This document shows positions 11,427 to 23,400 of a DNA stretch of 64,000 bases, one piece after another. The DNA comes from Antedon bifida. Lineage: Eukaryota > Echinodermata > Crinoidea > Comatulida > Antedonidae. A program made the translations under genes and the position numbers. The DNA is taken from the NCBI GenBank assembly GCA_963402885.1, contig OY727096.1, forward strand, positions 13,869,820 to 13,933,819, written 5' to 3'. The notes under the pieces were generated by a model. The model was not told where the DNA came from. It ran no database searches and saw only the letters and a program-made list of their open reading frames with translations. Position 1 is the first letter of the stretch. Each line of letters opens with the position of its first letter.

Positions 11427-14400
11427 GTAAGTAAAAACAAGAGTCAATCTTTCAATGGTTCATAGTAAAATGTTTAACTTCATTTCTTCATTGTAGAATG
11501 AATATATTTGTAGAAAATACATATTTTCCCTTGCCTTGGGTACATACAAAAAAGAGCAAAGCTTAAAAACCGTTGCAATGCACCAAATTGATTCTGGTCT
11601 AGCACCTCCTCAACTCAACACACTGGTCAGCACTGAGAAACATGACCTGAACTCAGTTGCACTTCACAAACTGTGTTGGGCACGCCCTGTGTTGTGGGTA
11701 ACTAATGATGTCTTTTCATAATGAGTATTTCATATAGAATTGAGACTATATCGCAGCAAGCAGGCCAGGCTAGACCTATTTACACAGAAGATAATATTGC
11801 TGTAATTTTAAGGTTACAGTGAAAGACCCAAAAAGATTTCCATAATACATTTTTTAGTAAAAAATCAAAATGGCGGCAGTGGCGACAATGCCATTGATTA
11901 GTTGCTGCTGCTGTTGTGTCAATAATTTACGCTGCATAAACTATATTTCTGTTCACCTACATACAGACACCACTCCATGCTAATTGTCCTGTGGTAATGT
12001 AGGGCCTACTACATTATATTAGCGAATCTATGTACAGGACCTGATCGACACAAATTATGAGACTGCTATATAGGGCCTAGGCTTGTGTTACAGCTGCATG
12101 TAATTGCTTCCTCTTCGGACCAAAACTACCATATTAGTATTATTGGTCATATTTCTGCCTTTGTATTATTATAACACACTAATCACCGTACGGACACACA
12201 CATTGCCGTATGAACAAATTGGTGAAAGAACAAATTGCTGTATGGTTAAATTGCCGAAAGGACAAAAATTGACGCACGGACAAAATTGCTGCAAGGACAA
12301 AAATTGGACAAATGTGCTTACAGTCTAACTAAATTTAAACGTTGAGGGCAGCATAGTATTTTAAAACCACGTCACTGAAATCACTCTGCTGGGAGCTGGG
12401 TTAAAAAAATAATCATGGAAGCGAGAATTGCAGGGCCGTACACAGGGGGGGTGCCCCCCCTCCCAAATTGCAAAAGGTCCACATTTTATATGGTCTTAAA
12501 ATAAATAAGTACTCAATATTATGAAAATGGTCCAAAATATATTAATCCGCACCCACCTAAATAAAATCCTGCATACGGCCCTGAATTGTAACTAACTTTG
12601 GAAACAGAATTTAGCCCCTTGCAACTTGAAACAACTCGAAAATAAGGAAATTAATCTAAATCAAGTGCAATATATTTTAGATGGGTTATGTAATTTGAAC
12701 AATACTCGGAGTTGATGACTAATCAATCAAAAGTTTCGCGCCACAGAAAATTTTCATGTTTCTGTGTTTCCTTGTTGCATATTGGTTGCATGTTGCCCTA
12801 TTAGAGCTGCTGCTAAGAAAATTGTGAAAATAGATATAGGTCCCTGCAAAATGCAGTTTACATTGATATATGAAACGAAATTATATATATAAAAAATTGG
12901 TGAACATACGAAAAATGGATCACGAACATAATTCGTACCCTTTTGCTGTAGTGTACGTCGATACACAGTATCTAGGTAGCTAGGCTCCCTGACGAAGGGA
13001 ATAGAGCCTCCGTAGCCCCCCGATGGCGCTACCACTGGATAACGCTACATTAACGCCGTGAGTCTGAACATACCCTACCCATTTAATTCAATAAAATCAA
13101 GTGGCAAATTACTGACAACCTGCTGGCTTTACATTCCACACATTTTATTATAACAAATTTCATTGTTATCGAAGGAATTAGGTTTAGTTATTCTGAGCGG
13201 TTTATATGGCTGCAGTGCTATATAAATACAGAATAACATACAAGTGTTTGACTATTACTTATTTCTGCATATCAATATCAATTAAAAATAGTACTCCTAT
13301 TGGCCACTTTTGGTCTTAGGCCTAGCTTAGTTAGACTTAGGCCTAGCTGGTAACAGTGGTGGCGCCAGCGGGGAGCTACGCCTAGTCCCCCGTCGGAGAA
13401 TGCGGATACTTTTCGTTGGGGAATATAATATACAGTAAAAATCATTCGCATTCACTTCGTAGCTTCAGCGCCTAGAAAAACGCGACGTTCCATTGGCTGT
13501 GAGGGCTATTATACACTCTATATGCATTCATTATTGCTAACTACTAAACAATAGGTACACTTGGGAGGTATAAACTGATTTCCCCAACGGAAAATGTCTA
13601 ACCAACCCCTAAAAAAAGAAAACGGTCCACTTTTTAAAATTAATTGTTTTCAAAGTATAAGTGCAAGCTCGATATTTGTGCCAAAATAGATTTTATTGGC
13701 TAACTTTGTTTATTCTTGAGTTGTTGATTTCCAAAAAAGTTAGGTGCTATTTTTTTACGACCACCCCTTCAGCCGCCATTTTTTAATTTCAAAATGGCCG
13801 ACATTCCACACTAAACTTTGTCATCCATGGTCTCATTGGAAAGGGAATGTAATACTAATAATTTTATCCCATTACATCCATATCAAAAAATGTATATATA
13901 AAATAATACAGTTTTACTAATATCTATTAGATTTTCCTTTGGCTTTTTGTCATAATTTTCCAATTGTGTACATAAATTGTTTTTAAATGTACAAGGAAAA
14001 AGGTCTCCTTCGTATTAAGATAAATACGGTTTTTCTTATGTTGGTAACATTTATCTGGTTATAACAATTTTAGTGTGTGAAAATACTTTCTAGTAAAGTT
14101 AAGTTGAACTATCAAGATCCTCGATGTGCTCGGTTTTCACATTGCAAGTAAAAAATAAGAAAACAACCATTGCTTTGCAGGTAAATTAGGTGCGACGCAA
14201 AATTGTTGTTTGATCTTGGAACTACTACAGCAAAAACGTAACTTTGGAAAGTAATCTAGATTTGTCTTATCTGCTAGTTAATCTAGTTTTCTTTATAACT
14301 ATATCCAGTGCAGTGACCGGTGTCTATGTTGTTTTTTCAAACATGGTTTTCTGCCAATAGAAAAGAATTATGGCTACCCGGGCAAAAACAAACAATTGTG

Positions 14401-17400
14401 TTGATTGCATGTTGCATACACTCATAAGAATACAAATATGAACAACAAACGGATAAAATAGGATAATGCCCGGGAACAATAAAATAATAATAATTCAAAA
14501 AGGTAGTAAAGGCATTAGGACACATTTTCTTTATTTCGTGTTAATTTGAGGAAAACTGATTTTAATTCTATTAAAATCTTCCTAATATTTTAATATAATT
14601 TTACTGTATAATAATATTAAATGCAAAAATTCTGTTTGCTGCACCTGACGTTCAAAGAGAAATGCATGCCAATTAACATTGACATTCTTGACAGATGGTT
14701 TTATATTGTGTGGTACCCGGTTTGACAAAAATAACACTGTTATACAAATGATTATGAACGCTACGCAAATGATACCATGACCCGTAGCATTTTGTTTTTT
14801 ACGAAATAGAAATTTAAACTACTCAAAATAAAATAGATTTAGAATTTAAAAAAGCTATCCAACGAAACAAAACAAAGATGTGATTTTACAACAGTGCACA
14901 TTTATTTATATGTTTATATTAATAATAAAAAAGTAAATTTTGTGTATTTTGTTGTTTTTTTTTTAGATATGGAAAAATTAATTCCACAAAGGCAATACTG
15001 GATAAGAATACTAATCAATGTAAAGGTGAGTGAGCTTGTGAAAGTGAAGTTTAATCATAATAAACATACACTTTTTTCAACCCAGTCCCAAATCCGTAAC
15101 CTACTTGCCCTGAAACACTGAAAAAATCTCCAAGCAACTAATTAGTACATATATTATTGTTCCATGTCAGCTTGTTCAAAAAATGGTTACAATCAGAAAA
15201 TGTACTGCTGCTGTAACCATGCCATACTTTTGATCAAAAGCAAATAAGGTATCACATATGAAAACTCTAAATAATACTGTGTTACACCAAAATACACAAA
15301 TTAATACAAAGACCATTTTTAAAAACTATTTTCATGTTTTCTTTTCATAGCACCGTAGGCTCATGTTAGCTGTGAATATTTTTTCGCCAAAAGTTAGATG
15401 TAGGCCTAGCTTTGACATCATTCTTTTGATAAACAGAGTACTTTGACAATAATACTAGCAGTATATATTAGCTATGTACCTAGCAGCTAAATATGCATTA
15501 AATAGCTATTACTCTAATGATAACATGAAGATTTAAGAGTATTAGTAAATGTTACCAAACTATAGTTATTATGCATTGTATTGGAGAGAAATGTAATTTT
15601 TTATCATGTATGGATTTTTTATTAATGCAAAATAAAAATATTGTGTTAACCACGCCCGACCGACTCTAAACTGTAATTTGTGAGCCAAACTGCAATTGTG
15701 AAACCAAAAGGTGAAAAAATGTTGTCTTCTTCGCTAAATTGGCGAATATATGGTTTTGATAGATATTTGGCATAACTTAGTCATTGTTTCTGCTTCCAAA
15801 TAAATACTTTATATTACTTTATATTTTTTGAAGAAATGGTGCTCATAAAAAATATACCATATTTTCACCACCAAATTTGTGGACCCTTTCTACTACCAAT
15901 GCAAATGATGTATGTTTTTTGACCTACAGCATATTAGGGGTTTGATCTTCTTTCATTATCCACTTTTTACACACTCTTTGTAGATAGTCTAGTTAGTCAA
16001 CATCACATATATATATGTAAGTGCCAAATCCAAGCTAGGTTACTGTGCTTGTGTTCACTGAAGGGTGTCAAGTGAACAGGTGACCAACCATATGGGTTAT
16101 GCTAATGAGGGCATAGCTTGCTTGGGCTGTGGCTGGCAGTTGGATAGTTAGGCTTGTTGGGTAAGGACCTAGCAAGCACAAAAGGCTTACTTAGAAGCCT
16201 ATAGAAGTGGTAGATGTACCAAGGCTTACTTAGAAGCCTATAGAAGTGGTAGATGTACCAAGGCTTACTTAGAAGCCTATAGAAGTGGTAGATGTACCAA
16301 GGCTTACTTAGAAGCCTATAGAAGTGGTAGATGTACCAAGGCTTACTTAGAAGCCTAAGCTGGCCTAGCTATAGATGGTAGATGTACCAAGGCTTACTTA
16401 GAAGCCTAAAGCTGTAGTACGGTAGTAATTGATATAGTGTATAGCTATAGCTGCACATGTTATCCAGGCATATCTTTGGTAAGCAATTGAGACTTATCTT
16501 ATTATTATTATAGTTGTAATTATTTTGAACCAAGAATTATTTATATTGTACTGTTTTATCTATGACTTATTTAGATACTTATGTAAGGTCTATTATTATT
16601 GTATAGAATTATTTATGTTGTACTGAATGATAGATACCGTATATATTATTTGTAATCATTATTTATTTGTTATAGTAAATCGGATCAAGTTGGAGAACAA
16701 TTAAATTCCGCATTTGCAAGAAACTTGTTTGTGCAGTTATAAAATTTACAAAGTTATATCCACGATGGCTGAAGCTGCTTCAGAGAAATCTGTTAGAGTA
16801 AAACGTAAGACCGAGAAGGGTGCAGAGTATGAAAAGGAACGAAAGCTGAAAGGAATCAAAGAGTTGTGGCGTCGTGTTAAATTTGTGTCAGAAGCGTTGA
16901 AAGCTTCTTTGAATAAGGAAGTTACAAGAGAAAATCTGATTAAGGTGCATCAAGATTGGTTAATGGTGTATGGTGAATTTATGTTCCTTCATGATGAAAT
17001 TTGTGGCTTGCTGAACGAGGAAGAGAAAATAATGTATAATGAATGGTTTGAAGACAAAGATGTGTGGTTGGCAAACTTAAAAGCTAAAGTAGAGGATTGG
17101 TTTGCGGTGCTTGAGGTAGAGCAGTCTGCGGCGGTAAATTCTCATCGCTCCGCAAGCAGGAAATCAACTAACAGTTCAAAATCTTCTAAGCGATCACTAA
17201 GTGCTTTTGTGATGCAAGAAGAGCAAAAACATGCAGAGTTGCTAGCCAGGCAGAGGAGTCTCACAGAAAAGCAGAGAATTCAACAGGAAGAGTTCAAACT
17301 CAAACAGTTAAAAGAAGAAAACGCTTTAAAAGAAGAGATAGACGTCGCCGAAGCAAGATTGAATGTTGCAAGGGATTTCGCAAGCGGAAGTGGTTCTGGT

Positions 17401-20400
17401 AGCCACAAAAGTACGTCATCAATGGAAGGGTTTCTAGATAGTGCATACCGACGAAATGTGTTATCCTTTGCTCCAGCGGATCCTGCTACTATTCCTGTAT
17501 TAGATTTAGACCCATTGGATCCTGTTGTAGTCCCTGTTGTTCCTGGTGATGTAACACAAGCCTTTGCTCCAGCCGATCATGTTACAATTCCTGTGCTAAC
17601 GTCAGTTGCTCCTGTGGTAGTACCTGCTGTTCCCGTAAACGTACTGGCAACCCAAAACTTTGCTCAAGCAGATCCTGCTCCTACTACAATTCCTAACTTA
17701 GCTTCGAACACAGTGACTCCTGTGGTAGTTCCTGTTACGCAAACTCATCTGTTTCAGCAAAACCGGCAGGGTTGTCAGGATTCTTTTTCTTCTAATAGAA
17801 AAGTTGGTTCTACTGATATGAACGAGGTGATAAGGACTATGCGGAAGCCACAAATGGAAATTAAGAAATTTGCAGGTGAATCCTTGGAATTCAAACGTTT
17901 TATAAGACAATTTAAGTCTAGAGTGGAACAGTTTTGTTCAGCAGATGAGAAATCCAATTGCTTCCGGAGAAGATGGAAACAAGCTCAATATTTGGCTGAT
18001 CGTTTCTGGGAGAGATGGAAAAGTGAATATCTTCCGCTGTTACAAAGAAGACAAAAGTGGTTATCTCCAAAACAAGGATGGGTTTGTTCGGCAAGTAAAG
18101 GTAAAGACACATGCAAGTATCCTGACAAGGCCTGTGAGTAAACTATGTTTGCTGTTGGAGAATGATGATCCGGAAAAGTAAATCCGAGGCGTTGTCTATA
18201 TTATTCTGAATTCAACAAAACAAAGAAGGAAGCTGAGAAAACTTAAGAAACTTTAAATGAACTTTATATTTAACTTTATTTTTTTTCGCTACTTATATAC
18301 ATTGTTGTTTAACATTATATTCAATAAGTTGATGGATAATTTGTGTTATAGGCCTGGATTTTACACTTTCATTGTATGAACTTTATATTTAACTTTATTT
18401 TTGTCGCTACTTATATACATTGTTGTTTAACATTATAGTCAATAAGTTGATGGATAATTTGTGTTATAGGCCTGGATTTTACACTTTCATTGTATTTGTA
18501 TGTAGAATTGTGCAATGCGCAATTGTGGGTGGGTATGTAAGTGCCAAATCCAAGCTAGGTTACTGTGCTTGTGTTCACTGAAGGGTGTCAAGTGAACAGG
18601 TGACCAACCATATGGGTTATGCTAATGAGGGCATAGCTTGCTTGGGCTGTGGCTGGCAGTTGGATAGTTAGGCTTGTTGGGTAAGGACCTAGCAAGCACA
18701 AAAGGCTTACTTAGAAGCCTATAGAAGTGGTAGATGTACCAAGGCTTACTTAGAAGCCTATAGAAGTGGTAGATGTACCAAGGCTTACTTAGAAGCCTAT
18801 AGAAGTGGTAGATGTACCAAGGCTTACTTAGAAGCCTATAGAAGTGGTAGATGTACCAAGGCTTACTTAGAAGCCTATAGAAGTGGTAGATGTACCAAGG
18901 CTTACTTAGAAGCCTAAGCTGGCCTAGCTATAGATGGTAGATGTACCAAGGCTTACTTAGAAGCCTAAAGCTGTAGTACGGTAGTAATTGATATAGTGTA
19001 TAGCTATAGCTGCACATGTTATCCAGGCATATCTTTGGTAAGCAATTGAGACTTATCTTATTATTATTATAGTTGTAATTATTTTGAACCAAGAATTATT
19101 TATATTGTACTGTTTTATCTATGACTTATTTAGATACTTATGTAAGGTCTATTATTATTGTATAGAATTATTTATGTTGTACTGTATGATAGATACCGTA
19201 TATATTATTTGTAATCATTATTTATTTGTTATAGTAAATCGGATCAAGTTGGAGAACAATTAAATTCCGCATTTGCAAGAAACTTGTTTGTGCAGTTATA
19301 ATATATACTATATGGTCATATTGAGATAACTTTTTTCGTCTTTAAACGGTTAAACATGAGAAAAATAAGTCGATACTAGTAATTTTAGCGGCCCCCTATA
19401 AATCCCAAAATGCATTGCGCGCGGATTGATATTTTCGTTTTTCTTCTGTAATTCACACACATTTCGATCGATCGTGAGGCCAAAACAAATGGAAGACTCC
19501 TAACTTTTCAGCGAAAATACAAAGTTTTCCCCAATTTGTATCAACGGAGTCTGGTAAAAATAGAAAGACAATTAATGCAACAACTATACAATTTTTTAAC
19601 ACTGACACTATTATTATGAAAGATTGCAGAAAATACATACAATTATTTACAGGAAAAAAACCTCCCCTCCGCCCTTCTTTTTTTTATTTTGATTTTTATA
19701 TGCAGCCTGATTATTATTATTTTTAACTCTTTTTTTTTCCTTCTTATGTAGGTTATGGTTTTGTAGATTTTGAAAATGGCCCAGCAGCACAAAAAGCAGT
19801 CACTGCATTACAAGCCAAAGGTGTGGCTGCCCAGATGGCTAAGGTAAGAATACAATAGAAAGTATGGAGTCTGGTGTAATGGTTTGACTTATTGGAGAAT
19901 GATTATCACAAAAAAAATGTTTTAAACACACTAGACCTGCAATTGTTGACGTTCGACGATATAATGCATATATATATAACTTTAAAAACATTAAACCAGA
20001 TCATTTCTTGTCTTAAATGTGCGTTCTAAGGTTAATTTTATGATAAAAAGAGAAAAATAATGCACTACCTAAGTAGTTTTGTAGGCCTAGCTCGTAAAGA
20101 GCGGTAACATATAAACATCGTACACTAGCTATAGGCCTAGCCTGACGTTGTCTTATTGCTGAATTAATTGTCTTTTCTTTTTTGGAAGAATCCGTTAATA
20201 CAAATTGGGGAAGACCTGGTATTTTCGCTGAAAAGTTACGGTTCTTTTCTTTGTTTACCTTTCACGCGATCGGTCAAAGTGGCTTTATCACATCACAATA
20301 TGAAAATATCAACCTGCCCACGATGCATGTTTGGTTTTATAGCTAATATTATTAGAATCGGAATTAGAAATTTTCGGACATGCTAGCTACGGCCCTGGAG

Positions 20401-23400
20401 ATAAAAAATGGTTGGAAAGCTTGCAAATTTATATTAAATAACACAAATTCTTTGCTTTTTGACAGCAACAAGAACAAGACTTTACAAATTTGTACATCAC
20501 AAACTTACCTAAACATATGGATGAGAAGGAACTAGAAAAATTGTTATCTCCTTATGGCCAAGTTATCAGTACTAGAATTTTAAGAGATGAACTGAAGCAG
20601 AGTCGAGGTATAGGATTTGCTCGGTAAGATAAATACTATGTGTTCTTTTTGTATACTGAAAACAAAAAAAGTCATTGCATTGATTAGTAAGATGAGGGCA
20701 TATCAATTTGAATCTGGTGCGCATGCTTTAGTGCTGTTCCACCATATCCACGCTGATGGTAATTTGTGCCAATATCATGGCAGCCCAAGTAATATGAAAT
20801 AATTTCCAGATCTTTCTCCCCATTTAATATCATGTATTTATTTTGTTATTTATTAATTTTTTTTTTTACTTACTGTACTATGTACGCACATTCATTCAAG
20901 AAAGTGTGCCACTGTTTCAAAAGTATTACTTTTGTTAATGTTATTTTTTATATCTTGTACATAATTTAGTTTCCTTGAACTGTAAATAGGTTCAATCATT
21001 TTTTTTTCTCTAACTTTATTTACACCATCATTCAGAAGTGTGCCACTGTTTCAAAAGTGTAGCTTCCAAATAAATTATTATTATTATTTCAAGTATAATT
21101 TAAATATTTATTTATAGAATGGAATCAAAAGAAAAATGTGAAGAAATTATTGGTATGTTTAATGGAAAAGTTTTAACAGGACAGACAGAACCTTTACTAT
21201 GTAAATTTGCTGATGGTGGAGTAAAGAAACGAAAAGAATTCACCAAACATCCTAACAATGCCGCCAACTGGCCAAAAGTTGAGGAAGTTCAGGTTTACGA
21301 TTCAGTATATGCTCCAAATGGGTATGTATATCTTGGTAGTGTACCACGATTAAAAATGGATACAAATTTCAATTAAATTATGTAACCTAGGTACTACAGT
21401 ATGTGCTGTATTACATTCTCCCTCTTTTGGTTACCAAATAAATATTATTATTCCTAATAGCAGACTTTCCGGAAAACCAGAAATATTTGGCCAGCCCAAA
21501 GGTGTCCAATATTAGAGGAGTTGGTTGTATTTTAAAGCTAAGAAGAACTATAATAGTATGTATACTTATTTTCCATAGACGTGTTATGACACCAACAACA
21601 CTTATTCAAAATCCATATGGAAACCATGTTCCATACACAATTCCCGGAGTCCATAGCGTTCCATATGTACATTCTCCATATATGGTCCAGCAACCAGTTC
21701 ATCAGGTAATGTTTATTTTTTAAGCTAAAACTTAATGTAGTTAAAACAATAGTTAGTGGGGCTCCTTAGAATAAAAACCTGGTATGCAAACTTGTACCAA
21801 AAAATCGCAACTTTTAAGATTTGAAGCCATTTAAAAGCGGTTGACTACAAATATCGACCTATTTCATTAAAAAGTGGCCAAATGCCAAAAAATAGATTTT
21901 CTTCATACTTTGGTAATTAATCACACTTTAGGTAAATATAACAAAACTGAAATATTTTTTTTTTTAAAGTAATGGTTGCCACGGTAACAGGTGTGTGATT
22001 TCCTTATTAGATATGGCACCTATGAAAAACAAAAAAGAATTTGTAAATTGTTTTTGTGAAATCTTTTTGTACCAATCTTGCTCTAATGTAAAACAAAATT
22101 TTAGGTGAATTAATTATTGAATTTAGGAGATATCATTATTTTTCTTAGGAGTGTTTTCAGGAATTTCATACATGGGAATTTTTTAATGTTTACTCCGATG
22201 GTAACGCTTCAAATGCAACCATGGTGCAGGCATGATTGGTTGAATGGTTGCTCTTGCTGTTTCCATTAAAATTATCGTGGGGAATCATGTAATTTCTGTG
22301 TAGTGTTTCTAGATAAATGCATTTTCTCATGTTATTTTGTAATATAGAAATAGGTGGTATAGCTTTTTCAGTCATTTTTCAGAAAATGTTTTTTTTTTTG
22401 TTAAAACATACTAAAATATATGCCTATATAGATATTAGTATCTAAAATCTACCCTGGTTTGTTTATTAGTAATTACCTATTTTCCATAAATTCAAAATGG
22501 CTGCCATTTGAAAACTTTGTCCCTAATTATCTCTTTAACCACAAAGTTTCTTGTAAAGAATGTTTTAAACACATATAAACATTATCCTTAAGATTCAGAA
22601 TAACTAATTTAATTTTGCCTTTGGAGTCTAGGTCAATGGTCAATTTATTACACTATATCAAATTATTTTATATCTTAAACTAGATTATTTTGAATAAGAA
22701 TGTATTGGGTACAAATATAAATGTGGCCTTAAAGCTTTAAAATAACATTTAATTTGTGCTTTAATAAAATCAGATGTTGTGACATTATGAAATGGCCAGT
22801 TGAAGTTAAAAAGTAGTTTTTTTCTCTCTTTCGTCAAATTTATACAAATTTCAAAGAGCACGCAGTGCGCTTCTACGTGCCAAATTTTCTTTCAAATCTT
22901 ATAATTTTTTGCTTAATTCATTATCTTTCGAAATTGTGATCTTCAAGTTTATTTTGACAACGTCATACCAAAAACTTAGAACATGGTGTGGTTCCCGTAA
23001 TTTAACCTATTTTACACTGTATATAAGCATATATGCATCAGGTAATAGGATTGCATAAATCAATATTTTGCGGTCATATTTAACGTATTTGCATGTTTTT
23101 AAAAAAATTAAATATCAGTAAAATTATAAAATTGATCACCTATAATTCTTCAAAGTGACGAATTTAATTCTAGTTAATAATAAAAACATACTATTTTAGT
23201 CTTCAAACATTTTGGTTCTGGTTTTTATACATACAAACAGGGAACTGCTAACTGCTACTAAAGCTAGCGTTTTAGAGTTGTACCTAACACTGTACTACTA
23301 GGTTAGCCCAACTACATATTCTAGAGAAATTATATAATCCTATATTAATAAAACTTAATAATAGATGAGATAGTATAGTAATATAATCTATGTTCTTTAA

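Larger units (their letters stand above)
11427..14966 (+). other. RBMS intron 1
   Basis: Contains a degenerate minisatellite (12170-12320) and a 153-bp MITE (12431-12583). The rest, including CCGCCATTTT/AAATGGCCGAC words near 13770, shows no gene. Confidence 0.6.
16016..19300 (+). mobile_element. BEL/Pao LTR retrotransposon, internally deleted, very young
   Basis: Two direct LTRs (16016-16741 and 18536-19300) enclose 1.8 kb. The 5-bp flank ATATA occurs on both sides, a fitting target duplication. The LTRs differ by one 39-bp repeat unit and, by eye, one substitution (near 16626), so insertion is recent. The interior keeps the N-terminal Gag-like region and the very C-terminal integrase-tail domain of BEL/Pao Pol but lacks protease, RT, RNase H and the integrase core. 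It can only move with enzymes supplied in trans. It lies in sense orientation in RBMS intron 2. Confidence 0.9.
15026..19751 (+). other. RBMS intron 2
   Basis: A 4.7-kb intron holding a complete-ended BEL/Pao derivative (16016-19300) in the sense direction and an inverted family A copy (19306-19600). 15026-16010 shows nothing recognisable. Confidence 0.7.

Noticed and set aside
16714-18141. Host gene of 475 codons
   Set aside because: Lies exactly between two LTRs and carries BEL/Pao Gag and Pol-tail motifs; the first ATG is inside the LTR.
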